Notes: a model not told the origin generated them from the sequence alone. A stretch of DNA of 64,000 nt from Deltaproteobacteria bacterium (GCA_016178705.1 JACOST010000031.1:1-64000), one strand, 5' to 3'; positions 43,331 through 54,069 are shown, numbered from the stretch's first letter. Numbers and translations: made by a program.

Positions 43331-45067
43331 TTAGGGTCCGCTCAAGAGTTCGAGCAACTTCGAAACGTCGGGCGCGGTGAAGCTGCCGTCATCGTTCGCA
43401 TCGGCTCCGTCGCATTGCGGTGCGACGCGCGGGTCGAATAGGCGATCGAGCAAGATTGGCAAGTCGTTCGCATTGACGAGACCGTCGCAGTTGGCGTCGC
43501 CGCGGGCGGGGCGGGGCGTTGCCGAAGGCGTATTGGTGGGGGTCGGGGTACGGGTGGCGGTCGGAGTGGCTGTCGGTACGGTGCGGGTCGCTGTGCCGGT
43601 CTTGGTCGGGGTTCCGGTTTTCGTCGGCGTTCCAGTCCTTGTCGGCGTGCGTGTCGGTGTCGGTGTCCGGGTCGGGGTGCCGGTGCGCGTGGGTGTGCCG
43701 GTGGTCGTCGGCGTCGGCGTCGGCGTGAACGCGGGCGCGATGCCGTTGGTCAGGATGACGGAAAGTGATGCGCCGCCGGTGACGGGGTCGGTGTCGACGA
43801 CGGCCAGGTCGCTGAAGCCATCGCTGTTGAGGTCGCCAGCGGCCAGCGCGTTCGGGTCGTTGGCGAGCGCTGGGCTCAGCACGACCGGGCTGAAGGTGCC
43901 GTCGCCATTGCCGAGACGCACCGCAACATGGCCCGGCTGGTTCGGCGGCGCATCCAGCGCAGCGATGTCAACAAGGCCGTCGTGATTGAAGTCGCCGAGC
44001 GTGAGTGCCGGGCCATTGCCGCCACCAAGCGAGACGGGGTCGTTGACCATGGGGAGGCAAGTGACCGGCGCGAACGACACGCTGCCGGCGACGGTGCTGG
44101 TATTGCGGTGCAGGCACACCAAGCCGTCGGAGGTTAGCACGACGATATCGAGTTTGCCGTCGCCGTCGAAGTCGGCCGCGCGCAAGTTGATCGGTCCCGG
44201 TCCGGTAGGGAACTGGATGCCGTTACCGAACGGCAGCTGGGTCGGGTTGCCGTTGTTGAGGTGAATGCCGATCGCATCTTCGCCGGCCAGAGCGACAGCC
44301 AGGTCGGGGAGCGCATCGGCGTCGAAGCGCCCGGCTTCAATCGCAACCGGTTCGGCGGCTCCAGGGTCGCTGGGTGTCGATCCAGTGGCCAAGAAGGCAG
44401 GCAGCAAGAGCAAGCGCCCGGTTGACGTTTGTTTGTAGAGGCTGAGGTAGCCGGTAATCGAGTCGCCGGCGATGAGATCGAGTCTGTCGTCGGGACCGCC
44501 GACCGCACCACCGAAGTCGGTGAGCAAGAGCGAGTCGTAGGAACACGGTTGCGGCGGTGTGTGGGCGTCCCCACAGGTGGCGCGCGCGGGAAAGTTTGCG
44601 CGCAGGGTGAACGCCGGGCTCTCGTACACTTGCGCGAGTGGAAAGATGTTCACGCCACTCAAACCCGTGCCAACGAGTACGACGTCGGCGAGCGCATCGC
44701 CGGGCGCGAGTGGCGCAGCGGCCAGTGCCGTGATCTCGATCACGCCGCCACTGTCGCCGAGCTGCAAGTCGGGTGGCGCCAGCGGAGCTTGCGTGCTGAA
44801 GGAGCCATCGCCGCGTCCGAAAAAGAAATTCAGCGTGTTCGTGCCGCTCTCGTCGCCACTGATGGTGAGCAGATCGAGCGCCGCGTCGTCGTTGAAGTGG
44901 TCGGCGCTCAAGCCGATCGTGGCGATCGGTGCGCCGCTGACGACGTAGCTGCGTCGCGGTCCGAACACGATGGGTGGCGGCGTGGCGAGTGCGCGATGAG
45001 CGAGCAGAGGTGCGCTCAGAAGTGCGGCAACAATGATCAGCGCGATGGTGCGCGCGAAAGTGCGCAT
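43331..45067 (-). CDS. Secreted FG-GAP/VCBS propeller protein with Thr-Pro linker and dockerin-like C-terminus
   Basis: A 578-residue secreted protein. A signal peptide ends near ALATPPP. FG-GAP/VCBS repeats follow, recognisable as [28 protein letters not shown] and [14 protein letters not shown], each a calcium-binding blade of a propeller. Residues about 444-517 are a Thr-Pro/Thr-Lys linker. The last 60 residues carry two dockerin-type loops, [14 protein letters not shown] and [13 protein letters not shown], with Asp at position 12 as in type I dockerins. The ATG at 45067 is preferred to a GTG nine bases earlier. It is the clearest dockerin-like partner for the cohesin-like lipoprotein at 33734. 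Confidence 0.82.
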   Translation of the reverse strand: MRTFARTIALIIVAALLSAPLLAHRALATPPPIVFGPRRSYVVSGAPIATIGLSADHFNDDAALDLLTISGDESGTNTLNFFFGRGDGSFSTQAPLAPPDLQLGDSGGVIEITALAAAPLAPGDALADVVLVGTGLSGVNIFPLAQVYESPAFTLRANFPARATCGDAHTPPQPCSYDSLLLTDFGGAVGGPDDRLDLIAGDSITGYLSLYKQTSTGRLLLLPAFLATGSTPSDPGAAEPVAIEAGRFDADALPDLAVALAGEDAIGIHLNNGNPTQLPFGNGIQFPTGPGPINLRAADFDGDGKLDIVVLTSDGLVCLHRNTSTVAGSVSFAPVTCLPMVNDPVSLGGGNGPALTLGDFNHDGLVDIAALDAPPNQPGHVAVRLGNGDGTFSPVVLSPALANDPNALAAGDLNSDGFSDLAVVDTDPVTGGASLSVILTNGIAPAFTPTPTPTTTGTPTRTGTPTRTPTPTRTPTRTGTPTKTGTPTKTGTATRTVPTATPTATRTPTPTNTPSATPRPARGDANCDGLVNANDLPILLDRLFDPRVAPQCDGADANDDGSFTAPDVSKLLELLSGP

Positions 45068-45198
45068 GACGTGCACACGCTATAGCGAAGAACGCGCGCT
45101 GAGGCGACTGAAATCGGCGTGCCGCGCGCGGCGCGCGAGTGTCTGCGTGCAGTGATGCGCGGCACGCGAAAAAAACTTTCGCGCGCAGGAAAAATTTC

Positions 45199-45227
45199 TT
45201 GACTTCATTTTCATCCGGGATTAATAC
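45199..45227 (+). promoter_or_regulatory. Sigma70-like promoter upstream of dnaA
   Basis: TTGACT (45199-45204) and TAATAC (45222-45227) are separated by 17 bases inside an AT-rich patch. The dnaA start lies about 245 bases downstream, leaving a long leader that contains the palindrome at 45396. Confidence 0.65.
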
Positions 45228-45395
45228 GGGCGCCTCTTCGTAACGCGTTCTGAAAGTTTTGCGAGCGAAATGACTCTTGTCGGTGTCGCGCGCTGCCTTC
45301 CTGGTGAGGAAGGAAGGGCAGTTGTGTTGGGGGCGAACTGTGTACGGGGTTGTGGAGAGGTGGCGGAACTTAGTGCGGCGGCGGTGACTTACTGC

Positions 45396-45417
45396 GTTGT
45401 CCCCAGCTGGGGATAAC
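45396..45417. promoter_or_regulatory. Palindrome of two DnaA-box-like 9-mers
   Basis: Two inverted 9-mers, TTGTCCCCA and TGGGGATAA (one mismatch to TGTGGATAA), meet head to head around a central AGCT-like core; only one base pair of the 22-base palindrome is unmatched. It lies 55 bases before the dnaA ATG, where DnaA often represses its own gene. Another dimeric repressor could be the reader. Confidence 0.5.
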
Positions 45418-45472
45418 CCGCGCGCGCACCGACAAGCTTTAAACATGACCGACGCAGGGGGGATGGGCACGC

Positions 45473-46819
45473 ATGGAGGAACTGTGGTCGGCAGCGTTGC
45501 CGCTGCTGCGGCAACAGGTGGGCGAACGAAATTTTGTGACATGGATCGAACCGATCCGCTGTACCAGCGATCGCGAGGGCGTGTGCCTCGAAGTGCCGAA
45601 TCGTTTTTTTCAGGAATGGATCACGCGGCACTTCCTCGCTACGATCCGCAACACGCTCGCAGCCGTTGCGGGTGACGCGCGCGCGGTGCGCGCCGTGGTC
45701 AGCAGTACCTGGGCGGCCCCGGTCCCTCCGGCGCTGCCACCGCTGCCAGCGCGACGCGAACGGGCGACCACCGCGGCGCGCGTGCCGAAGATCGGCCAGC
45801 TGGTTGCGCACTACACCTTCAAGACGTTCGTGGTCGGCGATGCCAACCAGGTCGCCTACCAGGCGGCGGTCTCCGTCGCCGAACAACCGGGGCGGCGCTT
45901 CAATCCGCTGTTCCTCCATGGCGGCGTCGGCTTGGGCAAGACCCATCTCGCCAACGCGCTGGCGCACGAGATGTTGGTGCACAATCCGCGGCAGCGTTTG
46001 GCGTGTCTATCGGCGGAATCGTTCATGAACTCGCTCATCACCTCGTTGCGCCAAGATCAGATGGCGCAGTTCCGCGATCGCTTCCGCCATGTCGACGCGT
46101 TGATCCTCGACGACGTCCAGTTCCTCGCCGGCAAGGAGCGCACGCAGGAGGAGTTCTTCCACACCTTCAACACGCTCTACGGCAACGGTAAGCAGATCGT
46201 CCTCACGTCGGATAAACCGCCGGCGGCCATCGCTGGGCTGGAACAACGCTTGAAGAGTCGGTTCGAAGGCGGATTGATCGCCGATGTCCACCCGCCGACC
46301 CTGGCGATGCGCGTGGCGATCCTGCAGCAGAAGGCCGCCGCCTTGTTCTGCGCACTGCCCGATGAGGTAGCCTGGGTGCTGGCTCGTACCGGTGGCCCCA
46401 GCGTGCGTGAACTCGAAGGGGCGCTCAATCGTCTGATCGCAACGGCGACGTTGCGCGGGTTGCCGATCTCGGCCGAACTGGCGCAGCAAGCCAGCCGCCC
46501 GTTCGCCGAGCGCCCGACCCCAGCGTCGATCGAAGCGGTGCAGGAGGCGGTCGGCCAGCACTTCAATGTCTCGCTCGCCGATCTCAAGTCGCACCGGCGC
46601 GAGCGCAGCTTGGCGCACGCACGCCAAGTGGCAATGTATCTGTGCCGCGTGGTGGCCGACGCGTCGTTTCCCGCCATCGCCGAGAAGTTCGGTGGACGCG
46701 ATCACTCGACGGTGATGCACGCGGTGCGAGTGGTCGAGCAACGACGCGCGGCCGATCCGGCCCTGGGCGACGCGATCCTGATGCTCGAGAGCGCGCTGCG
46801 CAATCGCGCAGCGGCGTGA
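45473..46819 (+). CDS. dnaA: Chromosomal replication initiator DnaA
   Basis: A 448-residue DnaA. Domain I is short (LWSAALPLLRQQVGERNFVTWI), followed by a variable Pro/Ala linker. Domain III has Walker A GGVGLGKTH (about 149-157), Walker B LILDDVQF, sensor 1 VLTSDKPP and the arginine finger region LEQRLKSRFEGG. Domain IV has the DNA-binding signature FGGRDHSTVMHAVRVVE. It binds ATP and DnaA boxes to open the origin. The neighbourhood is unusual: no dnaN, recF or gyrB follows; instead secreted propeller genes flank it on both sides. The ATG at 45473 begins right at the conserved domain I helix. Confidence 0.96.
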   Translation: MEELWSAALPLLRQQVGERNFVTWIEPIRCTSDREGVCLEVPNRFFQEWITRHFLATIRNTLAAVAGDARAVRAVVSSTWAAPVPPALPPLPARRERATTAARVPKIGQLVAHYTFKTFVVGDANQVAYQAAVSVAEQPGRRFNPLFLHGGVGLGKTHLANALAHEMLVHNPRQRLACLSAESFMNSLITSLRQDQMAQFRDRFRHVDALILDDVQFLAGKERTQEEFFHTFNTLYGNGKQIVLTSDKPPAAIAGLEQRLKSRFEGGLIADVHPPTLAMRVAILQQKAAALFCALPDEVAWVLARTGGPSVRELEGALNRLIATATLRGLPISAELAQQASRPFAERPTPASIEAVQEAVGQHFNVSLADLKSHRRERSLAHARQVAMYLCRVVADASFPAIAEKFGGRDHSTVMHAVRVVEQRRAADPALGDAILMLESALRNRAAA

Positions 46820-46857
46820 GTCCTCACCGGCTCGGCACATCGATCGCAGACTAAACG

Positions 46858-46886
46858 TTGACAAAGGCGACGGTGACGGGAAGAGT
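46858..46886 (+). promoter_or_regulatory. Promoter-like TTGACA element
   Basis: TTGACA at 46858-46863 and a weak AAGAGT at 46881-46886 (17-base spacer), about 30 bases before the TTG start of the next secreted protein gene. Listed because the same -35 core precedes other genes of the surface group. Confidence 0.35.
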
Positions 46887-46918
46887 AGGCGGCCGTTCGA
46901 GCTGAGGACGGTGCCAGG

Positions 46919-49690
46919 TTGAAAATACGCAGAGCAGTCTCCCAATCGTGCGTCACGCTGTTGGCCGCGTTGCTGATCACGGCGATCGTGCCGACAGTGG
47001 TGGCCGCCGGGCCGCTGCGCTTTCAACAGGCCCGTCCGTTCCAGCAACTTGAGCTGCCACTCCCGCTCGGCCATCCAGCGCTGGCGATCGCGAAGCTCAA
47101 CAGTGACATCTTTCTCGATGTCGTCGTCGTCCACAGCGAAGGCGTCATCGTCTATTTCGGCGATGGCACCGGGCAGTTTAGGGCCGCAGGGCCCTTCTCT
47201 ACCGGCGGATCGGGTGCCAATGCAGTGGCGACCGCTGACTTCGACGGCGACGGCAAGATAGATATCGCGGCGGTCACTGACGACGACGTCGTGGCGGTGT
47301 TGCTGAATGACGGCAACGGTGGATTCACCGGGCCGACGTTCTTCGGCCTCGGTGGCAGCATCGGGCCACTGGCGCTGGTGGCTACTAAGATCGATCGCGG
47401 TGACGACATCGATCTGGCCGTGTTGAGTACAGACGAAACGGTGTATCTTCTGCGCGGGCTAGGTGACGGAACCTTCGAGCCGTTTGCGATGCCGACGTTG
47501 CAGACCAATGCGAGTGGGGCGGCTGCCATTGCGGTTGGGGATTTCAACGGCGATGGGAATCAGGACCTCGTAGTAGCCGACGAAATTTCGAATGGCGTCA
47601 GCGTGCTTCTGGCGACCAGCGCGGGTGACGGCACCTTTGGGACGTCGCGCTTTTATTCGACCGAGGGCTCGGCCGCCGGCGGCGGCGGCGGAGCTGGCGC
47701 AGTCGCAGTCGGTTTGCTCGATCCGAATTCCTCGCCCGATTTGCTCGTCGCCAACACGGCGGCTGACGTCCAGCAAGGGGTGGCGATTTTGCTCGGACAA
47801 CGCAACGGTATCTTCCAGAGTAAGCAGTTCTTCGACAATCCACAGAAGTCGCCCAATGACATCGCGATCGCGGACGTTGATGGCGACGGTATCTTGGATA
47901 GCATCGTGACCACCAGTACGGACTCGACGTTAGGGATCAACCTTGGCAACGGTGACGGGACCTTCGGCGACCTGCAACAAGCGAGCAACGATATCATTCC
48001 CGGTAATGGCCAAGCTCAGCTCGCGCTTGGCGATCTCGACAACAACGGCTTGCCCGACATCGTGGTGCTGGTGAACGACACGGAGTCCGGCGATCGCCTT
48101 TTCGTGACCATGAACCGCAGCAACGATCCCACGCCGACAGAGGCACCGACTACGGCGATGTCGATCACCGCGAGCTTGGCTCCCACGCCGACGCCGACCC
48201 CAACCCGTCCACCGACGCCAACGGGGACGCCGACGCTGATTCCAACCGCGCCGTATAGCATGTGTACCTTCAACGACGGGGCGAAGTACGGCGACCTGTT
48301 CGCCATCGCCAGCGGCGACTTCGATCTCGACGGCACCCCGGATTTGGCGGTCGCGGACACGGAGACAGTCGACGGCACGCAGAAGGGGCGCGTACGCATC
48401 ATGCTCGTCAATGCGCAGCGGCTGCGCGCGCCGGAGTTGCCGCCAACGGAGTGCCCGCCGGGCTTCACGCTCGACAGTCCGCTAGGCGACCAAGCCTACG
48501 ACGTTGGCGGTACACCGAGCGCGCTGGCTGTCGGCGACCTCAGCGTCGACGGCGCTCCCGATGTTGCGGTCGCAGTTGGCGACAGCATCGTTATCCTGCA
48601 GAACAACCACGACGGCACTTTCGAGATCAAACCGTCGATGGCCGCAGGTGCCCAACCGGTCGCGGTCGCGCTCAGCGATGTGGATCGCAACGGGCGATTG
48701 GATATCGTGGTCGCATTGAAGGGCGCATCGCAGGTGGTGATCTTCTACGGGCAGAGCGATGGCAGCTATACGAAGAACACCGTCGAGGTTGGCCGCTTCG
48801 CCGAGGGGCTGGTGGTTCGCGATTTGAACAACGATGGACGTCCCGACCTTGCGGTGCTCAGCACTGTGCGCGACGTGGTCGTGCTGCTGCAAACCGCGCC
48901 GCCGACACCGTCTGGCAGTAGCGTGGTCCACTTCCAGACCCTGTCGGCGATTCCGCTGACTGGCGATTCGACGGCGATCAGCTGCGACGATTTCGATCGC
49001 AATGGGGTACTCGACTTCGGCATCACGTTGGCCGACGGCCAGCTGGTGCTCATCGGCGGCCAGCTACACAGCGGCGTGCTGACTTACAGCGAGCTCTCGC
49101 GCTCGTTCACCCGCAATGATCCGCGGGCGCTGGCCGACAGCGATTTCAACCGCGATGGACAGGTCGACCTGGTGACGGCCAACACCGCCGACGGGAGCCT
49201 ATCGTTCTTCTACAATAACAATGGCCAACTACCGGCGGCACTGGATCCGTTCACCGTTGGAGCGGGACCGGTGAGCGTCGTCGCTAATGACTTCGACGAC
49301 GACGGTATTCCCGATGTCGCCACGGCGAATAGCGCCGATCAGTCGATTACGATTCTGCGCAGCAGTCGTCCGCTCTTCACGCCAACACCGACGATCACGT
49401 TGACACCCACGATCACGCCCACGCCAACGATTTCGGGCACGCCAACGATCACTGGGTTGGCGACGGCGACCTTCACCCCGGGCACCACTGGTCCGACGAC
49501 ACGGCCGACGCGCACCCTCACAGGAACGCCGACGTTCACCCCCACGTCGTTGCGGCCGTTCGGCATTCAGGGCGGCAGTTGCGCGATCGCCGCAACCTCG
49601 TCGCCGCACGATTGGAGTGCGCTGGCCGCGCTCGGTATGGCCTGGCTGATACGGCGGCGCGGCACGCGCGGCCAGCGAGGCGCGTTGTGA
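46919..49690 (+). CDS. Large FG-GAP/VCBS propeller protein with MYXO-CTERM-like tail
   Basis: A 923-residue secreted protein starting with TTG at 46919 (no better start is available in frame before the signal peptide, [18 protein letters not shown]). It has two sets of FG-GAP/VCBS blades, for example [29 protein letters not shown] and [14 protein letters not shown], separated by a Thr-Pro linker (about 403-446). A second linker (about 819-880) leads to a tail: GGSC, a short spacer, a hydrophobic helix ([13 protein letters not shown]) and RRRGTRGQR. The tail matches the Cys-TM-Arg layout of MYXO-CTERM sorting signals. It overlaps the next gene, which has the same design, by four bases (GTGA). 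Confidence 0.82.
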   Translation: MKIRRAVSQSCVTLLAALLITAIVPTVVAAGPLRFQQARPFQQLELPLPLGHPALAIAKLNSDIFLDVVVVHSEGVIVYFGDGTGQFRAAGPFSTGGSGANAVATADFDGDGKIDIAAVTDDDVVAVLLNDGNGGFTGPTFFGLGGSIGPLALVATKIDRGDDIDLAVLSTDETVYLLRGLGDGTFEPFAMPTLQTNASGAAAIAVGDFNGDGNQDLVVADEISNGVSVLLATSAGDGTFGTSRFYSTEGSAAGGGGGAGAVAVGLLDPNSSPDLLVANTAADVQQGVAILLGQRNGIFQSKQFFDNPQKSPNDIAIADVDGDGILDSIVTTSTDSTLGINLGNGDGTFGDLQQASNDIIPGNGQAQLALGDLDNNGLPDIVVLVNDTESGDRLFVTMNRSNDPTPTEAPTTAMSITASLAPTPTPTPTRPPTPTGTPTLIPTAPYSMCTFNDGAKYGDLFAIASGDFDLDGTPDLAVADTETVDGTQKGRVRIMLVNAQRLRAPELPPTECPPGFTLDSPLGDQAYDVGGTPSALAVGDLSVDGAPDVAVAVGDSIVILQNNHDGTFEIKPSMAAGAQPVAVALSDVDRNGRLDIVVALKGASQVVIFYGQSDGSYTKNTVEVGRFAEGLVVRDLNNDGRPDLAVLSTVRDVVVLLQTAPPTPSGSSVVHFQTLSAIPLTGDSTAISCDDFDRNGVLDFGITLADGQLVLIGGQLHSGVLTYSELSRSFTRNDPRALADSDFNRDGQVDLVTANTADGSLSFFYNNNGQLPAALDPFTVGAGPVSVVANDFDDDGIPDVATANSADQSITILRSSRPLFTPTPTITLTPTITPTPTISGTPTITGLATATFTPGTTGPTTRPTRTLTGTPTFTPTSLRPFGIQGGSCAIAATSSPHDWSALAALGMAWLIRRRGTRGQRGAL

Positions 49691-51450
49691 AGACAGCGGT
49701 GAGACTGGCGGTCCGGTTCACCGCTGCGCTCACGTTGCTGCTGGCGGGAAGCGCGCACGGACAGCAACTGAGTAACTACGGGCGGTGCGAGATTGCGGCT
49801 TCTGGCCAGTTGACCGGAATCGTCAGCGACGACTTCAACCGCGATGGCAGCGAGGATATCGCGGCGATCGACAATAGCGGCAGTCGGGTCTTGGTGTTTC
49901 TCGGCAACCGTAACATCTTCGCTGTCGGCAACTGCAACGCCGCGGTGCAATCGTCCGCCGTCGCGCTTGCGTCCGGCGCGGCCCCGGTCGGCATCGCCGT
50001 CGGAGACTTCGACGGCAACGCTATCCTTGATCTCGCGGTGGCCGAGTCGGCTGGCGTGGTCGTGCTCACCAACGACGGAATGGGGAACTTTACCGCCGGC
50101 AGCCCGATCGCCGCCGGCGCAGTGCCGAAGGGATTGGCAGTGGCGGACATCGATGGCGATGGCACGCAGGACATCGCCGTCGCCGACGGCTTCGGCGGCA
50201 GCGTGCAACTGCTGTTCGGACGCGCCAGTGGCGGCTTCGACTCGCTGGTCACCGTCAACGCGGACGGGCCGATCGATACGGTAGCGATCGACGACATGAA
50301 TCGAGATGGCCGAATGGATCTGGTCGCGCTCGACAGTACCGGAAACCGCGTGGTGATCCTGCTTCAGAGCGAAGTGCCGCGTCAGTTCAGCATCGACCAG
50401 CAAGTCGCGGTGCCGCAAGCGCCGAAGGGAATTGGTGTCGGCAACTTCAATCAAGACGGCTTCCCAGATTTTGCCGTGGCCAGTGCGGGGGGCAGTCCGT
50501 CGCTGGCGGTGTTCCTTCGCCAGATCGATGGCAGGTACAACAAAGTGGAGGACGAGCACGCACCGACACGGTCGTTGGCGGCGATCGCCGTCGGCGACCT
50601 AAACCGCGACGGCCGGCTTGATGTCGCGGCGTCTGGCGGTGCGGTGGCCAGTCTGTTTGCTGGACTGGGTACGGGGAAGCTCGCCGCGCCCGCTGATTAC
50701 GCGGTCGGTGCCGGTAGCAGCGCGCTGGCTCTCGCCGATGTGGATGGCGATGGCCGGCTCGACATTTTGTCGGCGAACACCGCGGGCACCATCACTGTGC
50801 TGCTGAGCAGCAACCCGCCCGCGACGCCGACCAACACGGCGACGCCCACGAACCCACTGCCATCGCCGACCGCAACCCCGAATCGCGATTGCTGCGTGCG
50901 GCACGACGAGTCACCGGGGTGTGAGAACGCCACGTGCGAGCAATGCGTCGCCGGCATCGACCCCGATGGCTTTTGCCGCAACAACGGCTGGGATCTTGGC
51001 TGCGTGCAGATCGCGATGAGCGCCGCTTGTGCGGCGTCCTGCAACTGTCCCGGGCCAACAGAGACGGCGACGATAACGCCGACCCCGACGATCACTGTGA
51101 CCGCAACGCCATCGCTGACCGACACGCCGACAGTGACGCCGACGGCCACGTTTACCGGCACGCCGGCGACCCCGACGTTCACCTCACGGCCGACGTTTAC
51201 GGTGACCGGGACATTGCCGCCGACTATGACGCCGACGAACACGCCGACCCCGAGTTTCACGGGAACAGCGACTGACACGCCTAGGCGTACGAACACGCCG
51301 ACGCTGACCTTCACGCCTACGGAGACGCCGGCGGGCGGCTTTGCCTTGAGCGGCTCGGGCTGTACCGTCTCCGGCGGCGCGCTTTCACCTGCCGATGCGC
51401 TGTGGTGCTTCGCGTTGCCGCTGTTCCTGGCGCTGCGGCGGCGACGGTAG
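49687..51450 (+). CDS. FG-GAP/VCBS propeller protein with Cys-rich insert and MYXO-CTERM-like tail
   Basis: A 587-residue secreted protein translated from a GTG that overlaps the preceding stop. A signal peptide ends AGSAHGQQ. Seven or so FG-GAP-type blades follow ([56 protein letters not shown]). Between two Thr-Pro linkers lies a Cys-rich motif (about 398-457) with [28 protein letters not shown] and CNCPGP, similar to short Cys modules in secreted proteins of Planctomycetes and Acidobacteria. The tail has SGSGC, a spacer, a helix ([13 protein letters not shown]) and RRRR. An upstream in-frame ATG (49579) lies inside the previous gene and is rejected. Confidence 0.82.
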   Translation: MKTAVRLAVRFTAALTLLLAGSAHGQQLSNYGRCEIAASGQLTGIVSDDFNRDGSEDIAAIDNSGSRVLVFLGNRNIFAVGNCNAAVQSSAVALASGAAPVGIAVGDFDGNAILDLAVAESAGVVVLTNDGMGNFTAGSPIAAGAVPKGLAVADIDGDGTQDIAVADGFGGSVQLLFGRASGGFDSLVTVNADGPIDTVAIDDMNRDGRMDLVALDSTGNRVVILLQSEVPRQFSIDQQVAVPQAPKGIGVGNFNQDGFPDFAVASAGGSPSLAVFLRQIDGRYNKVEDEHAPTRSLAAIAVGDLNRDGRLDVAASGGAVASLFAGLGTGKLAAPADYAVGAGSSALALADVDGDGRLDILSANTAGTITVLLSSNPPATPTNTATPTNPLPSPTATPNRDCCVRHDESPGCENATCEQCVAGIDPDGFCRNNGWDLGCVQIAMSAACAASCNCPGPTETATITPTPTITVTATPSLTDTPTVTPTATFTGTPATPTFTSRPTFTVTGTLPPTMTPTNTPTPSFTGTATDTPRRTNTPTLTFTPTETPAGGFALSGSGCTVSGGALSPADALWCFALPLFLALRRRR

Positions 51451-51490
51451 TGCGATTGCAAACGTTCCGGCTGCTGGCTAGGACACGCGC

Positions 51491-52927
51491 ATGGTTGGGA
51501 TCGCCGGCACCGGCATCGTTGGGATCACCGGATGGAGTACCTATGTGCCGAGGCTGCGGCTCGACCGTCGCCTGATCAACCAAGCTTGGGGTACCGCGCA
51601 GTTGGCGGGCACTCGGGCGGTGGCGAACTACGACGAAGATGCGCTGACGATGGCGACCGAGGCGGTGCGCGCGCTGCTCGGCGAAAATGGCGGCTCGGTG
51701 CGCGGGCTGTACTTCGCGAGTGCCAGTGCACCGTACTGGGAGAAGCAGATCGCAGCGGTGATCGCCACGGCCTGCGATTTACCGCGTCGACTGTTTACGG
51801 CCGACTACAGCGGCTCGGCGCGTGCGGGCACCGCGGCGTTGATCGCGGCGCTGCGTGCGGCGCAGGCCGGCGCGGCTGATGATGCGGTGGTGGCTGCGGC
51901 CGATGTGCGTGTCGGCAGCCCGGAATCGGAGCTGGAAGGGCTGCTGGGTGACGCGGCGGCGGCAGTCCGTGTAGGCACAGAGCAGGTTGCCGCCGAATTC
52001 ATCGATGCCGAGTCGATCGCGGAGGAGTTCACCTATCTGTGGCGCATCGACAGCGATCGTTACGTGCAAGCGCAGCCTGGGCGGTTCTCCAGTCAGTTCG
52101 GTTACGCGCGTGATCTCAGCGAAGCGATCGGTGCGCTCCTCGAACGGAATCGACTCAGCCCGAAGGACATCAGCAAGCTCGCGCTGTACTCGCCGGACGC
52201 TCGCGCCGCCAGCGATCTCGCCAAGTCGATGGGTTTCGATCCCAAGACGCAGCTAACGCCGTCGCTGGTACCGACGATTGGATGCGCCGGAAGCGCGGAG
52301 GCATTTCTACAACTTGCAGCGGTGCTCGAAGGCGCGAAGCCGGGCGATTGGGTGATCGTCGGCAGCTTTGGTGAAGGTGCCGACGCGCTGTTGTTCCGGG
52401 TGACCGATGCGATCGCGCAGGCCCAGCCGGCGAGTCGCTTGCGCGAATGGATCGATGCCGGTGTCCCGCTGGCATCGTACGAGCGGTATCTCAAGTTCCG
52501 CCGCATTGTCGAGGGAGACGAGCCGACGGAAGCCATCGCCAACGTGCTCGAGTTCAAAGAGTTGAAGCAGGACGTGCGGCTCTACGGCAGCCGCTGTCGC
52601 TCGTGCGGCATGGTGCAGTTTCCCATCGCGCGCGTCTGCCTCAAGTGCCGAGGACGCGAGTTGGAGGACCATCGCCTCGCTCGTCGTGGCGGCGTGTTCA
52701 CATTTACGGTGGATCATCTGATCGCCAACATCGAGCACCCACTCATCATGTCGGTGATCGACCTCGACGGCGGCGGGCGCATTTATCTTCAAACCACCGA
52801 TGTGGCCGCCGATGCGGTGCAGGTCGGCACGCGCGTGACGTTGACGTTCCGGCGGCTGCATGAAGGCGGCGGCAATCACAATTACTTCTGGAAGGCGCGC
52901 CCGGTGCGCGTGCGAGGTGACGCATGA
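51491..52927 (+). CDS. HMG-CoA-synthase-like protein fused to DUF35 (Zn-ribbon/OB)
   Basis: A 478-residue two-part protein. The N-terminal thiolase-fold domain resembles HMG-CoA synthase/KAS III proteins (GWSTYVPRLRLDR, AGTAALIAALRAA, PTIGCAGSAEAFLQLAA). The segment that should hold the nucleophile reads FTADYSGSARAGTAA; aligned with archaeal HMG-CoA synthases the Cys falls on Ala110. From about residue 360 comes a DUF35 module with Zn-ribbon cysteines CRSCG and CLKCRG, then an OB fold. The next gene, overlapping by four bases, encodes a thiolase. In archaea a DUF35 protein bridges thiolase and HMG-CoA synthase for substrate channelling; a similar complex acting on other acyl-CoAs is likely here. 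Confidence 0.85.
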   Translation: MVGIAGTGIVGITGWSTYVPRLRLDRRLINQAWGTAQLAGTRAVANYDEDALTMATEAVRALLGENGGSVRGLYFASASAPYWEKQIAAVIATACDLPRRLFTADYSGSARAGTAALIAALRAAQAGAADDAVVAAADVRVGSPESELEGLLGDAAAAVRVGTEQVAAEFIDAESIAEEFTYLWRIDSDRYVQAQPGRFSSQFGYARDLSEAIGALLERNRLSPKDISKLALYSPDARAASDLAKSMGFDPKTQLTPSLVPTIGCAGSAEAFLQLAAVLEGAKPGDWVIVGSFGEGADALLFRVTDAIAQAQPASRLREWIDAGVPLASYERYLKFRRIVEGDEPTEAIANVLEFKELKQDVRLYGSRCRSCGMVQFPIARVCLKCRGRELEDHRLARRGGVFTFTVDHLIANIEHPLIMSVIDLDGGGRIYLQTTDVAADAVQVGTRVTLTFRRLHEGGGNHNYFWKARPVRVRGDA

Positions 52928-54069
52928 AGGATCGAGTGGCGGTCGTCGGCGTCGGCTGTACGAAGTTTGGAGACCTGTTCGACAAGAGTTACGAAGATCT
53001 CATCTGCGATGCCGCGTTCGCGGCGTATGACGACGCCAAGATCGACCCGCAAGAGATCAACGCGTCCTATCTCGGCACGTACTTGCCCGGGCCAAACGGC
53101 GGCAAAGCGGCCGTGTCGTTGGGGGATGCGTTGCGGCTCTACGATCGGCCGATCACGCGCGTCGAGAACTACTGCGCCACCGGCACCGACGCCTTTCGCA
53201 ACGGCTGCTTGGCGATCGAATCCGGCGCCGCCGACATCGTGTTGGTCCTGGGCGCGGAGAAGCTGAAGGATCGCGGTGGGCGCGGGCTGCCTCGTCTGGG
53301 TCATCCGTTGCTGGCGAAGGGGAACTCGGCGCCGGGATTGTTTGCGTTAGCGGCCAATCGCTACATGCATACCTTCGGGATGGGACGGGAGACCCTCGCC
53401 AAGGTTGCGGTGAAGAATCATTTCAATGGGGCGCGCAATCCGAAAGCGCACCTGCAGATGGAAGTGACGGAAGAACAGGTATTGAAGGCTCCGATGATCG
53501 CGTCACCCTTCGGCTTGTTCGACTGTTGCCCGACCACCGATGGTGCGGCGGCCGCGATCCTCTGTCGGGCTGATTTGGCGAAGCGATTCCGCGACGACTT
53601 CATTCTGGTGAAGGGCTACGGCTTGGCGGTGACGACCGGGCGGCCGTATTTCGATCCTACCTTCGACTATCTCGGTTTTCGTTCGACGCAGATGGCCGCG
53701 CAGCAGGCATACAAGATGGCCGGTATCGAAGCGTCGGATATAGATTTTGCCGAGGTTCACGACTGCTTTACGTGGACCGAGATTTCCAACACAGAGGATC
53801 TCGGCTTTTGCAAAAAAGGCGAAGGTGGTCGTTTGGTGGACGAAGGGCGTACGCGGCTCGATGGAGATATCCCGATCAACCCCAGCGGTGGCCTGAAATC
53901 CTTCGGCCACCCGATCGGAGCGAGCGGGGTCCGCATGATCTACGAGTGCGTCGAACAATTGCGCGGGCAGTGTGGTGAGCGGCAGGTTCGCGCACCCGAA
54001 CTCGGCTTGGCGCACAACGTCGGCGGCCCGGGCGCGGTCTCCTGCGTCGTGATTTTGGGCAACAACTAA
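52924..54069 (+). CDS. Thiolase-family protein (SCP-x/acetyl-CoA acetyltransferase type)
   Basis: A 381-residue thiolase. Landmarks: the active-site segment RVENYCATGTDAFRNG with Cys84, the His segment INPSGGLKSFGHPIGASG and the closing NVGGPGAVSCVVIL. These place it in the SCP-x-like, non-decarboxylating group that cleaves or condenses acyl-CoAs. Its start overlaps the stop of the HMGCS-like/DUF35 gene (ATGA), a common pairing that indicates a complex. The substrate is unknown; degradation of a branched or ring-derived acyl-CoA is plausible given the two CoA-transferases downstream. Confidence 0.92.
   Translation: MKDRVAVVGVGCTKFGDLFDKSYEDLICDAAFAAYDDAKIDPQEINASYLGTYLPGPNGGKAAVSLGDALRLYDRPITRVENYCATGTDAFRNGCLAIESGAADIVLVLGAEKLKDRGGRGLPRLGHPLLAKGNSAPGLFALAANRYMHTFGMGRETLAKVAVKNHFNGARNPKAHLQMEVTEEQVLKAPMIASPFGLFDCCPTTDGAAAAILCRADLAKRFRDDFILVKGYGLAVTTGRPYFDPTFDYLGFRSTQMAAQQAYKMAGIEASDIDFAEVHDCFTWTEISNTEDLGFCKKGEGGRLVDEGRTRLDGDIPINPSGGLKSFGHPIGASGVRMIYECVEQLRGQCGERQVRAPELGLAHNVGGPGAVSCVVILGNN

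Larger units (their letters stand above)
45068..45472. other. dnaA upstream region, candidate regulatory or origin-type DNA
   Basis: A 405-base gap between divergent genes. It is unusually AT-rich around 45168-45227 for this genome (runs of A and T around a TTGACT/TAATAC promoter), has a small hairpin (CCTTCCT-ggtg-AGGAAGG, 45296-45313) and a DnaA-box-like palindrome (45396-45417). These are features expected of a dnaA promoter region and possibly of a replication origin, but few clear DnaA boxes are present and dnaN is not nearby. Confidence 0.5.
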
